Below, piece after piece: positions 1 through 9,778 of a stretch of DNA of 64,000 bases. This DNA comes from Diphasiastrum complanatum (lineage: Eukaryota; Streptophyta; Lycopodiopsida; Lycopodiales; Lycopodiaceae), in contig CM055092.1 of assembly GCA_029204225.1 (NCBI GenBank), positions 61,307,279-61,371,278 of the forward strand. The letters run 5' to 3'. The notes under the pieces are model-generated. The model worked only from the letters and a program-made list of their open reading frames with translations. It was not told the origin of the DNA and ran no database searches. The position numbers and the translations under genes are program-made. How positions within the stretch are numbered: position 1 is the stretch's first letter; the number at the start of each line of letters is the position of its first letter.

Positions 1-411
1 GACCCGTTCAAAATAGTCCCGGACCCTTTCTCGTTTTCCCATCTTGACTTTGCTCAGGAACTTCCTTGGCTTAAAGCGCATAATGAGAGTCGCTTTAACT
101 GCTTCCCAGGTGGATTTCTCTTTCTCTGACAGGTTAAAAAACCAATCCTGAGCCACTGCAAGTAAGGACATAGGGAATAGCATCAGCTTCTTTGCAGGTG
201 TCCGTTCGCCGTAGATCTCACAAGCTTGCTCGTAGATCTGGAGGAATCGAATGGGATCTGATGATCCGTCGTATTTTGGTATCTCCATCCATGGTGCTCT
301 CCGAATTGCATGCAAGGGTGCGACAGGTACGGGTTGGCCCATTGGATCCATTGGTGCTGGTTCCGGTTCTGCCTCTTGTTGCACAGTTGCTAATCTGGGA
401 AGGTGTGGTGC
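1..411 (-). pseudogene. Ty3/gypsy gag fragment, runs off left edge
   Basis: Read on the minus strand, 137 codons stay open from a stop at 412-414 down to base 1. The reading shows a proline-rich stretch followed by a typical retrotransposon gag core: APWMEIPKYDG, then a segment with FLQIYEQACEIYG, then AQDWFFNLSEKEKSTWEA and FKPRKFL. The short W-F-L and W-E-A spacing is characteristic of the Retrotrans_gag family, which forms the particle shell of Ty3/gypsy elements. The piece is cut off by the window edge and there is no start codon directly ahead of it, so it is a partial or degenerate copy. The family assignment is by motif only. Confidence 0.8.
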
Positions 412-1217
412 CTAATTTGCTATCCTTCGTGCTATTGATCATCCTGATCTCAGATTCATCCGATGGTGGGTTCCAAAGTGATTGGATCTTGCTTATACAT
501 TAGGATGCAGTCTGGATCTTCAAGGATCTGATCGATCTGATCGGCCGGAATGAATTTTAGGCCTTTTACGGTGGTTTGTCCTTGATAACTTTTTACTCCT
601 TGCACTGATTGACCTGAGATTTTGACAGTAGCTGGATCTGATGCAGATCTTTCCACTGATCTGGTTTGCGAGGGTTATCTTGTGTGAGGGTTGGCTGTGC
701 GAGGGTTCTTTAGCTATTTTTACAGGTAAAAAACTTATATCTTTCAGATTTCTGGAAAGTAACTCTCGCAAGCTTCACAGTAACTGGATCTGGGTCAGAT
801 CTCACTATAGAATTCTCTACGAGAGTTAACTCTCACAAGAAGTGAAAATTTCACTGTCTGCGAGGGTTCAAAATCACTTTTTGTGCTTGATCTTCACCAG
901 ATCTTCATACTAACTCTCGCAGGCTTCATCACTGATGTAAGAATTTGCTGGATCTTCACTTTTTAGTGATTTTTTAGCACTTAGATCCAATTTTCTACTC
1001 ACTGGAATCAAACTAATCCAAGTGGTGCTCTAGCCCATTGTCTAGACTGTTGTTGTTGTTGTGCAACAACATAGATAGCGTATTGCTCTGAAGAACCAAT
1101 ATCTTGTTCAGTATTGTAATTCCATTGGTCGTTACCAACCGAAGGTTCTGGTTTTATCATATTCAAAGAAGGAACATGTTGTATTGGAGGAGCTAGCAAA
1201 GTTGGCAATTTCTAGTC
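412..1217. other. No gene; GATC-rich sequence, probably leader/LTR of the gypsy element
   Basis: No coding signal was recognised. Between roughly 230 and 960 the words GATCTG, GGATCT and AGATCT recur about twenty times, so the stretch is internally repetitive. Its position directly behind the minus-strand gag makes an untranslated leader or LTR of that element the simplest reading, but no LTR ends or primer site could be placed. Confidence 0.35.
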
Positions 1218-1412
1218 TTGCTTGTATTTTCCACATTTGTCTTGTGTTTTAAGTGCATAGCTAGTGGCATTAAGCAAGGAAGGCTCTTTAAGTTGGATGC
1301 TAATGTGGCTATTGAAAGTGTGAATATTGTTGGAGAGGAGTTGACTCAAGTGGAGAAAGTAGACCTGTTTGTTGGGCATACGTGGTTTAGAGTTTTCAAA
1401 GAATGTTATTAA
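1218..1412 (+). pseudogene. Ty1/copia GAG-pre-integrase scrap
   Basis: A 64-codon open stretch contains KCIASGIKQGRLFKLDAN and EELTQVEKV. The same pattern (MASGFKQESLFKLDAN, then EELAQVEN) occurs in the minus-strand copia pol at about 17.4-17.5 kb, so the two are copies of the same region. In copia elements this segment precedes the integrase zinc finger. The scrap has neither flank of the polyprotein and is surely non-functional. Confidence 0.55.
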
Positions 1413-2597
1413 ATGACTATATTTTTTTCAAAAGCAAGTATCTTCAAAAGGCTTCTACATGTTCCCCTTTCCACTAATTGGTGGGAATAATGAGAATGTC
1501 CTTTCTCTAGGATGAAGATATACCATTAAATACGAGTATTCTACAATTCATTCTTTAATGTCATTCTTTAATGCCATATATTGTGACTCATTTTTAACTT
1601 GTCATTCATTATTGCTATTTTCTACAGCTTCACGACTTCGGCCGCCATCCCTTCAAGAGTATGACATTGCATTTTGCTCGTCATATGACGGTTTGGTGGC
1701 AGAGCTAGCCCGTTAAGGCATCCACCCTACGGTGAGTTATATTCGTGAAAAAAGAGTTTTCTAAAAGCACATAGAATGGTGTTTGGGAAAGTGCATGTTC
1801 ATGCACGAAAAAAAAATCATCACAAAACCTTGTCTATTGTGACAAAGATAACTAAACATGAACCACCTTATCATTATCATGGCAAAAGCTAATAGACCAT
1901 AAATTACATGATGACAAAGAACGTGTGTAAATGTGAAAATCTCAAATAAGTATTAAGGATTTTTTTATATAGTATAATTATATTTGAGCCTCAAGGTTAG
2001 ATACTTAGAGAAAGTTGCAAACACAAAGCCATGTGGGATCTAAGTTCCTTATGGACATGGAATAGAAGTTTAACCCCCGCTCTAATGGGCATGCGCCATG
2101 TGGCGAATGAAATTGTGTACGAAAAATTGTCCCATGAATTTTTTTGCACAACAGCCTGTGCTGCACAGAGGAGGTTCAGGCTTGTGCTTGCACGCACACA
2201 GACTAAAGACATATTGGTAAGTTTTCATATAAACATAATGTGTTGCCAAATTGTGGTTTTATTATGAGATTAAGTAGCAGGTGGCTTATTTTTAAGAGTC
2301 GTGACTCTTTGACGCAAGTAAGTGCTATTGTTGGGCATCATGTAGCCTTAATAAGAGACTAGGATGTGATGTGGGATGGAGGATTTAGATTGGGATTGGA
2401 CTAGGGGGTACTCCGTGTTGAAGATTTCAAAAAGAGTGCAAAATTGGATCCTCATGCCCTTATTTTAGGGGCGTGGCCCTTTCGTACCGCCTTCGCCCCC
2501 TTGCTTCCGCTTCAAGGTACCACGCCTCGTATTAACCGCTGCTCCACCTACCGAAGGCTCCAGCTGAAGCGACTTTGTGAGGATTTTTATCCCCGTG
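1413..2597. other. No recognisable gene
   Basis: AT-rich non-coding sequence with no long open frame and no clear mobile-element motif. It separates copia debris from the leader of the first host gene. Confidence 0.4.
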
Positions 2598-2615
2598 CCC
2601 TAACCCTAACCCTAA
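2598..2615 (+). repeat. Short telomere-type repeat (CCCTAA)x3
   Basis: Three perfect CCCTAA units in a row, with a partial copy (CCTAACCCTAG) about 50 bp downstream at 2666-2676. The unit is the hexamer form rather than the 7-bp CCCTAAA usual at plant telomeres. Short telo-boxes are known in plant promoters and 5' leaders. Here it lies about 1.2 kb ahead of the first host coding block, so a promoter/leader element is a reasonable guess. Confidence 0.6.
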
Positions 2616-2844
2616 GGCGAATTACATGCTCAGAAAAGAAAGTCCTTGTTTACGACTCTCGGTAGCCTAACCCTAGCAGCTCTCGTGGCAGCTGCAGGAA
2701 AAGCGATACATGATCACAGCGGATCGTCTTGGTTTTGGTATGGAATGCCGGTGTTGGATCTTATTGCTGAAATATTGCTTTAGTGCATGATATACTCGTT
2801 TTCGGGAGGTCACAAAATTGCAAGGGTTTTTTGATACATGCTGA

Positions 2845-3395
2845 ATCTGTATCAGCTCTGAACAAGCCGAAAATTTCTAACTCTCTCAATATATGCTACG
2901 GGCAGGATAAATTTCGGGTGGATCAGTGGCATGTTAAATTGTTTTTGGAGGGAAGGAATTCTCTGTAGTATTCTTTCTTGCAAAATTTGGATCAGCTCTG
3001 AAGACACTGAAATTTTTAGCTGTTCTCGTTGACTCGCCATATACGGTACGAGCGAGATATAAAGTTGGGGGTGAATCATGGGAATTTTAAACTTGGTTTA
3101 TGTCTCTTTCAGCACTGTGGTTGGCTCACTTTTGCGAGCGTATTGTTTTTCCTGTCAATGAGTTTTTGTTCTTTTTTAAAGCTTTCAACAGCTTTTGAGA
3201 ATCCGAAATTTGTGACAGTTTTCGTTTAGTCTCATAATTCATTTCATTATGTGGTATGAGAGCAAGATAAATTCCGGGTTGAACCAATGGCATGTTAAAA
3301 CTTAAACTTTCTTTATGTCTCTTAGTGGTTGCCTCAATTTTGCGAGCTTATTGTTTTTCCTGTCAGGAAGTTTATTATACATTTTAGTTCGGTGT
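2845..3395 (+). repeat. Degenerate tandem repeat, about three units, upstream of gene 1
   Basis: Three diverged copies of a 150-200 bp unit follow one another. Each has a pattern like ACGGGCAGGATAAATTTCGG, then GGATCAGTGGCATGTTAAA. Copies 2 and 3 also share TTTATGTCTCTT, a GTGGTTG word, TTTTGCGAGC and TATTGTTTTTCCTGTCA. Starts are near 2850, 3000 and 3195. No frame is conserved across the copies, so this looks like duplicated leader or intron sequence rather than protein repeats. Confidence 0.55.
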
Positions 3396-3404
3396 CCTAC
3401 TTTG

Positions 3405-3535
3405 GCTTACAGGTAGATATAATTTCGGTACGTTTGTTGGAAAGGCGTTTCAGAGAGTTTTTGTTCTTACATTGTCATACTTTTGCTTACAGGTAGATAT
3501 AATCTTGGTACGTTTGTAGGGAATGCGTTCCAAGT
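3405..3535 (+). repeat. 81-bp-period duplication carrying CTTACAGGTAGATATAAT
   Basis: Two copies of a segment that begins GGCTTACAG / TGCTTACAG, a 3' splice-site-like motif, and continues GTAGATATAAT, then GGTACGTTTGT, start near 3405 and 3486. The word GGTACGTTTGTTGGAA recurs at about 4111 inside the first long coding block, where it encodes GTFVG. This may be a duplicated leader exon of gene 1; transcript data would decide. Confidence 0.45.
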
Positions 3536-3779
3536 TGGCTTGAAGGTTGACCGAACTTTTGCTACTCGATTAGTTGGACTCTTCACGTCCGAAGACGGTA
3601 GTTCGATCGTGTTTGTGGTTTATTGATTCATGGCGAAGGTGTTGTTGAGATATTCAGCGGCCGTGTATTTGTAGATGTGTTTTTGAAAAGTTAGAATCAT
3701 CAAGAATCAATTATCATGGCTCAGAAAAGTACCAAAAAATGTGTGAACACGAAATACAAAACTTTCACGTCTCTACACA

Positions 3780-5153
3780 ATGAGTGTGGTGCATCCACTG
3801 CGAACAAGACATCAGAAGAGTGTACCTGGCAAAGTTTCCCTTGCAGACGGAGATCCGTTTCTGAATACTCCAACTGCAGCGGAGGATCTTTTCGGCTTCT
3901 GCAACTCCAATTGGAAAGGCTGGCCACAGGTTTCGAACCTCTTGAATCCAGTAAAGAATCTTCCGGATACCGGCCTGTTTGTCGGCCAAGCCTCGGGGTG
4001 GACATGCAACGCGTTCATCAATCCAACCGAATCAGATTCAGAAATTTGCAGTTCGAATTCGCATCATACTACAAAGAGTACTGTTCTCAATAAACGTAAA
4101 ACTGAAACCGGTACGTTTGTTGGAACAGGGAGCAAAGATAATCCAGCGGCTAAGACAAAGCCTTTGAAAGAATTTTCACTTGTAAATAATATCAGCACAC
4201 TTGCCAACGCGCAAGAACACACACTTACAAAATCTTCCAACGAGTCTTGGCCAGCTCTGCCTAACAGCGAAACGAGCTTTAAGACCAGTACTCATAGTTT
4301 AAGTTTTTCGAACAGAACATTAGAGGACGTTGAACAAGATTGGCGAACTCCCTGGTTGAAGGCGGTAAAGCCGAATTGTTCAGAAAGATTAGCCAAAGAA
4401 AAGTGGCCAGCCCTTTCGGAGGCGGGAATTAAGGGATTCGAATTATTAGATAAGACATCCTTGTTGGCAGCTAGTCAAGGCGTCTGTGCGAAGATAAATG
4501 CACCCTTTTCTTTAGATTGTGAAAGAATTGGTGCTTGCCGTGAACCTCTTGACAGCAAACAAGGCAACTTTTTGAATTCTTGCAATCTCAGTCGACTATC
4601 GCGAGAATGGGAGTCTAATGCGGCCTGTACATATTCAGCTTCTTATGGAGAGAAAAGTGCTGGCGAGCAAGAGTTGATTCTCCGTTCAGTTGTTGATGTA
4701 GATTCTCGGTCACAAAGGTGTAGAGGAGTTTTTGACAGGCACAGAACTGTCTCTGACACTCTATACAAGAAAGATGGAACATCCAATAGAAAAGAAGTGG
4801 AGCGTAAGTTCAAGCCCCAGAGGACTATGCCGGCTGTTTTACTGATGCTGAACACAGATTTCATAGTTGCTTCACCTCTCAAGGAAAATTTACTACTCAC
4901 TCTGGCTTTGACTCGGAAAAGACCAGGAGATGCCGAAGAAGGATTATCCAATTCCCAAATAGCCAGAAAGGTCTTGGTCGGCCAATTTAAAGCATTTTCT
5001 TCCTTTTTGAGATTTGGTTTGGGTAATGATGCAAAGAGAGTAGCAACTGAAAGCAATGCAGGTGGCACTTCCACTATTTCCGAGGTCATTGCAAAACACT
5101 TTTCTGAGTTCGTTTGCTTGTTTAGCTATTCAAATGTTAGGATTGCCATATAA
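3780..5153 (+). CDS. Gene 1, first long coding block (up to 457 codons)
   Basis: This is the longest open frame on a host gene in the window. ATG at 3780 is followed by 457 codons to a TAA at 5151-5153. Another ATG with better context lies at 3716 in a different frame and stays open to 4093, so the true start could be upstream with a splice or frame change between. The protein is hydrophilic and disorder-like, with SWPALPNSETSF near residue 158 and EKWPALSEAG near residue 202. A strong internal splice donor (GTAAGT at 4804) and a TACTGAT plus ACAG acceptor ending at 4857 bracket a 54-nt, frame-preserving segment that could be removed. A phase-0 donor (GAG/GTCATT) at 5084/5085 would join the block to the exon at 5459. 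Confidence 0.5.
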   Translation: MSVVHPLRTRHQKSVPGKVSLADGDPFLNTPTAAEDLFGFCNSNWKGWPQVSNLLNPVKNLPDTGLFVGQASGWTCNAFINPTESDSEICSSNSHHTTKSTVLNKRKTETGTFVGTGSKDNPAAKTKPLKEFSLVNNISTLANAQEHTLTKSSNESWPALPNSETSFKTSTHSLSFSNRTLEDVEQDWRTPWLKAVKPNCSERLAKEKWPALSEAGIKGFELLDKTSLLAASQGVCAKINAPFSLDCERIGACREPLDSKQGNFLNSCNLSRLSREWESNAACTYSASYGEKSAGEQELILRSVVDVDSRSQRCRGVFDRHRTVSDTLYKKDGTSNRKEVERKFKPQRTMPAVLLMLNTDFIVASPLKENLLLTLALTRKRPGDAEEGLSNSQIARKVLVGQFKAFSSFLRFGLGNDAKRVATESNAGGTSTISEVIAKHFSEFVCLFSYSNVRIAI

Positions 5154-8100
5154 TTGTTTCTTAATTGTGAATTTATACAGTTAGACTCAGCTCATTTTAG
5201 TTCATTACACCTTCGACATTTAACGTGATGTTCCAACTCCTCTTCCCCTCTCCCTAGTTCTCCTGTCTCTGTCTATCTTTTTTCTCCTCCATCACAGGTC
5301 TAGAGCTTTCCACCTCAGTAACGATGTAGGTGTAGCTGTTCTGAGTTTGTAAAGATCTTATCAAGTTTGTAAGCTTAGATGCTGGTTGAGCTTCTGAGCA
5401 GTTCAATCAGAGATGCGTTGATGAGAGAATTGTTGACAATTTAGATCAGATGCTTTAGAATTTGCTGGAAAGGCGTACTTTATCATTTGCTTTGCAACAT
5501 GTTGGGAAAGATCGAACTCTGCTTGCAATCACTTACAGGTTTTAATATGCATTAGAATGGGTTTTTATTTGTATTTTTAGCTTTGCCGCAATAGCAGTAA
5601 GCTTGTGTAATGATTTGCCAAAAGCTGAGGTGTCACTCCTAGGTGAGTTGAGTATCAAAATGAGTTTTATTTTTTTATTCTTCCAATCTGTCCTTTTTCC
5701 CCCAATGATTTCAATGCCCTGGGTAGGCAAAGCTTCTTGTGCTATATCAATCACCTTATATTCTCTTAAATTGTAATCATTGTTTTTTTTTAAAATTTTA
5801 ACTTTTTGAATATATCTTGAGCCTACATAGCAAAGCCTATTGTGATATTTCAGATCACCTTGTTACATTAGGCATGCACCCACCTCAACCTTTTACTTGG
5901 CCTTGCCTTGCTCTAGGAATTATGTTAAACATTGACCTGCTGCAGTTCTGTTTTTATCTTCAATTGGTTCTCTGATGTCTAAGAATTCTTGTGGTTGACA
6001 TGTGGATATTATGTTAAATTTATCATTTTTAACTTGTTTTTTAATTTCCTTATATAATTATTCATATGATAGGTTTTGTGTTTCTTCATGCTTGCTTCTC
6101 TTGTTCATCTTTGCTGTGAGAACATATCTGTTGGTGAGGTTGAAGAGTACTTGATGTGTGCTTGCCATTTTTCAACATCATGCTTTGTATGTTCTTGCTG
6201 TAGAAACATGTACATTCATCTTTCCAAGTTCCAGCCTCGACCATCCATCTAGTAATTTATTCAATTCTCTACTTACGACTTTCTAGTTATGTCGAATTTA
6301 TGATCAGTCTCTTTCAGCAATTCAATGTGAGAGACATAGTGAGCAAGTGCATGTATGATGTGCACCACTGTACCTTTTGTTCGATTTCTGAGCGTTTCTA
6401 GTAAAATCTTGCCTCCTCAAATTAGGCATTAATTTGAGTTTTGTAGCAGCCTTAGCCCATGAATCTTTGTCACAACATCACTTCCATCTGTGTCACATCT
6501 GTCTTCTATATTTGCAGATTTTGTATCCGAATTTGCATCTTCCAGGCTCAAAATTCGGTTAGATCTGACTTTCATAGATTCAAGAGTCCAGACTCAAGGA
6601 GCTAGTAAGAAAATCATCAACAAAACCACATCAACAATCAAACAGTCAAAGATCCTATGGATCGTAAGGGCCTAATAACATAGGCAAGGTCTCTACTATG
6701 TCATTAACCTGTTTTGCCTTTCACTCAACAGAGATGTGCCACTGTACAATCTTTTTATGGAAATTTTTAGCCTTGTTAGCGTTGTTTCAAACGTCGAATT
6801 GTTTAATGTGATTGGAACTTGTCTGAAAGTCGAGATGTTTGTAGTTTTGTGTAAAAAAAATGCTATAACTAAATGTCCGAGATCTATATTCCCCTATTGC
6901 AAAGGCAGGGCCATTTGGCTTGCCACAAGCCACTTGTTTTCTTATGATTACAGAGAGGTGAATTGTTTCAGTTCAGACAAACTTGCCAATTGAAAAGTGT
7001 TTGCAAGAGTATTTTTGGTTGCCTAGGTCTGTTGCAAAAGAATCACTGCTGCAGATACAGAAGTTTGAGTTGGGCTTGCCCACCCAAATCTGGGGAGGTT
7101 ATTCGTTATTGCAACTATTTAGTAGAAAAATTTGAACAAAAAAACAAAAAAAGAATTGTGCTTTGTAATGGAACATGGGGATAGGACTTCCCACACTCCA
7201 TACAGAATGTGTTCCGCATGGCGTACTGACCTCGATCCGTATGCTAGGATATAATGGCCACAAGTCTTGGAGTACACTCTAGATGCCAGCAAATCTGGTA
7301 TGAGTGGCAATGTTAGTACATATGCATGAATTCAAAGTGCAACTTTAGTTTGAGTAGGCAGATGGTTCAAGTGCTGTGACACTACTCTTTAACCATGTTA
7401 AGTTCTAAAATCGATCCATTCGGAGATACGTTTCTGATAATGGCTAGATACCTGCAAATCAGGATTTAGTATTCGAAGTTCAAGACCAGAACTAGGAGAT
7501 GGCAGTTTGAACTTTTACCAGTCTGAATCAAAGATTTGCAAACCTCAAACCGTTGCTTGATTGTGGGGAGTTCAGACGGTAACTAGAACAGACTAATGGA
7601 AATGGCAACTAGAGGAAATCATAAATCATGGCAGAAGGGAAACGGATAATGAGGAGATTCGACTTTTACAGATCGTTTTTACGAGCTAGTAAAGTTTTGT
7701 CAGTGTTATAGGCTATAAAAAATACAGCATCTATTTTTGTTTGTCAGGTACTGATTTTTGGACATCTATGATTTCAATTATACATTAAGAGTGGATCTGG
7801 AGTACATTGCACTACCTTGCAATCATGGCTTATATATTGGCTAAGTGCAAATGTAATGAAGTAGTAGTGTTCTTGCTTTTCTGATTGCTTACTCATGACT
7901 TTTGTTCCATTACAGTCACTGTCGGTGGAGTATTTCGCACGTCGTTTTCAAGCACGTGATGTTATTACCGAAATGGAGGTACTTTATAACTCATGAGGTG
8001 TCGGAATGAAGTCTAAGCATTTTGATATTCAACCCAAATTCAAAATCAGAGAAAGATACAGAGAGATTTTGTTTTTTCTGCCCAAACATCATTCAAGGCT

Positions 8101-9778
8101 TATCTGCAATTAAATGCAGCCATAATGCGCAATTGCCTCCTTGAATTTCTCTTATCAAAGAGTTTTTCAAAGCAACGTTCACATTAGAGCAATCGATTCT
8201 TCTTGGCAGGATAATTTTAGTGCTTCTGGGCAGCTTTCCCCCTTTGTTTCTTTAGTGCCTTATCTCTAGAGAGCAGGTTTAGTCAAAGCTCAAAACTGCA
8301 AAGGGTGAATTTGCAGAAGAAAAAAATTGTTCTTGTGAGGTTGAATTTCAGTTAGCTAAGAATCAAATTTAGACCTGAGCCGAAGTCGAAAGAATATCCA
8401 TATCTTCACATATTTGAAGTTTGAACTAACAATGCTTCGTATATAGAGGGGGGTGTTTCAGTGCTAAGAATAGGTTTGAGAGACTTTTACACGTTTCCAG
8501 TTGCAATGTTACATATGCAGATCGAGTATTGCTCGGCTAACTGGAAAAAAGTAGACTACATATGCAATTTATATGGACAGCAAGTGGGAGTGTCTGTAAC
8601 GCGGGCCATGTCATATCCCAACCCGGAAGACTTCTCACCTCAAATGGCCTGCAGGCTTCTCTTCAAGAAGTTATATGGCCTGGTATAGTCATCGACCTTC
8701 CCGTAGCCAGCTGGCTATTTGATAGTTACATTTTCATATAAAGAGAATGTCTTCTATTTTTAGCACATTATTGGCAACTGTAGAACGACGTTGATTTAGT
8801 ATTTTGTGATTGCGGATCAGAATATCGATCAGCCAGGGAAGTGCATTATGCTGTTGACATGTCACTATGTGGTTTGTCTTTCTTGTTCAGCTTTAGCCTG
8901 TAAGTATCTGTCCTCCCCTTGAAGGATTCTGAGTAAGTCTTGGATTCAGGTGGTGGCTAGGCATGGTGTAACAAGAAGGCACAGTTTCTCTCATTGCATC
9001 CTCCATGTATGGTGTGAAACCCAAGAGACAGCAAAAATCATGGAGGCTGAATATAAAGGTTTTCCATTTCTCTGTCTCTATGGTGATGAATCAGTTGAAC
9101 ATTGAAGTTCGGCTTTTGTTTTATTTAAGGGAATCTTGTTGACTGTCGTATTTTACATCTGACTCTAGAGTATCTGGCCTCGGATAGTTTAGGGTCAGCA
9201 AAACATCTTTGTCTGCAAGGTTTCTTATGCCCCATGTTTCTTGCTGATTATTCATATTAGAGTACTTATACGTTAGGATTACTCGAGGTAAGTTCCACAT
9301 TAAGAAATTGCGTATCATTTTTCTTTGAGTTAGAGCTTTATCGATTTTGCAATTGCCAGTGCCTCGTCCTTTTTGCTCAACGTGCAACGAAATTCGATTC
9401 TGAACAACACTTCGTAGTAGCTTGCCTTTGTCTTTTGCCAACTAAATTTAAACGGAATAGCAAAGAGGCGATGGATCATGGAGGCATGAGCAAAGAATGG
9501 AATCTGCCACTGGCCCCACCCCATCTAAGGGCGAAGAGACGTTCTTGTTGATCCGTTGGGGCCAGGAGTGGAGGTGCACATGCTGTGCATTCCTTAAGTA
9601 GCTCCCTTTGGCTAATATTGGGGCAGATGTTTTTTTCTTTTCTGAATGTTTGAATCACATGATCCATGCAGAAGTTGCACAGGAGCTTGATGTAACTGAT
9701 ACTGTGAGCATGATTCTCACGGTGGCTGAAGGCTGGCATGCACGTTCAATTTTTTACGAGTCTTGCGTGGAGAAATAA
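3780..9778 (+). CDS. Unrecognised multi-exon plant gene (gene 1)
   Basis: I do not recognise this protein. A long coding block (3780-5084 or 5153) is followed by exons at 5459-5538, 5581-5642, 6518-6663, 7916-7978, 8521-8682, 8800-8871, 8950-9058 and 9672-9778. Phases chain without a break (0 to 2, 2 to 1, 1 to 0, then 0,0,0, then 1) to a TAA at 9776-9778, giving about 265 residues downstream of the first block. That agreement is the main evidence that the chain is real. The N-terminal block is Ser/Asn/Lys-rich with motifs SWPALP and KWPALS, similar to short WPAL motifs in plant La-related proteins (weak). The C-terminal part looks globular, with patches such as SLSVEYFARRF and HCILHVWCETQE. 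The 42-nt intron between 5538 and 5581 is unusually short for a plant. The join from block one to 5459 is uncertain (374-nt intron if the donor is at 5085), and a different first exon or two separate genes remain possible. Confidence 0.5.
5459..5538 (+). CDS. Gene 1 exon (NLLERRTLSF...)
   Basis: Starts after the acceptor ATGCTTTAG and ends before GT at 5539, phase 0 to 2. The translated exon begins NLLERRTLSFALQHV and ends LLAITY. The TAG of the acceptor would be an in-frame stop if the exon extended further left, which supports the start at 5459. Confidence 0.5.
5581..5642 (+). CDS. Gene 1 exon (SFAAIAVSLCNDLP...)
   Basis: Acceptor TATTTTTAG ends at 5580 and a GTGAGT donor begins at 5643. 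It enters in phase 2 and leaves in phase 1, matching both neighbours. The peptide runs FAAIAVSLCNDLPKAEVSLL. The intron before it is only 42 nt. Confidence 0.5.
6518..6663 (+). CDS. Gene 1 exon (FVSEFASSRLKIRLDL...)
   Basis: Acceptor ATATTTGCAG ends at 6517 and the donor GTAAGG begins at 6664. The 146 nt (2 + 48 codons) stay open in the frame dictated by the previous exon, reading FVSEFASSRLKIRLDL and ending IKQSKILWI. Confidence 0.5.
7916..7978 (+). CDS. Gene 1 exon (SLSVEYFARRF...)
   Basis: Flanked by CCATTACAG and GTACTT. Twenty-one codons, phase 0 on both sides, reading SLSVEYFARRFQARDVITEM followed by E. Confidence 0.6.
8521..8682 (+). CDS. Gene 1 exon (IEYCSANWKKVDYI...)
   Basis: Acceptor ACATATGCAG ends at 8520 and GTATAG follows at 8683. 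Fifty-four codons, phase 0. A second acceptor inside it (TATGGACAG, exon then beginning QVGVSVTRAMSYPNPEDF) would give a shorter in-frame form. Confidence 0.55.
8800..8871 (+). CDS. Gene 1 exon (YFVIADQNIDQ...)
   Basis: Acceptor TTGATTTAG ends at 8799; the donor GTTTGT at 8872 is weak. Twenty-four open codons in phase 0 read YFVIADQNIDQPGKCIMLLT. If it is skipped, the neighbouring exons still join in phase. Confidence 0.4.
8950..9058 (+). CDS. Gene 1 exon (VVARHGVTRRHSFSH...)
   Basis: Acceptor TTGGATTCAG ends at 8949 and GTTTTC follows at 9059. Thirty-six codons plus one base. The patch HSFSHCILHVWCETQE contains two Cys and two His but no clear zinc-binding spacing. Confidence 0.55.
9672..9778 (+). 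CDS. Gene 1 terminal exon with stop
   Basis: Acceptor GATCCATGCAG ends at 9671. The first two bases complete a Glu codon with the G left by the previous exon. The reading ends GWHARSIFYESCVEK and TAA at 9776-9778. Sequence after the stop becomes AT-rich and non-coding, as expected for a 3' UTR. Confidence 0.55.

Noticed and set aside
3721-5089. Minus-strand frames of 69-148 codons within the gene 1 coding block
   Set aside because: Shadows of the 457-codon + strand frame; no motifs or splice context of their own.
6733-6775. Alternative last exon for gene 1 (RCATVQSFYGNF then stop) after the donor at 6664
   Set aside because: It is in phase and could be an alternative 3' end, but the chain of exons to 9778 is longer and equally phase-consistent. 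Kept only as a possibility.
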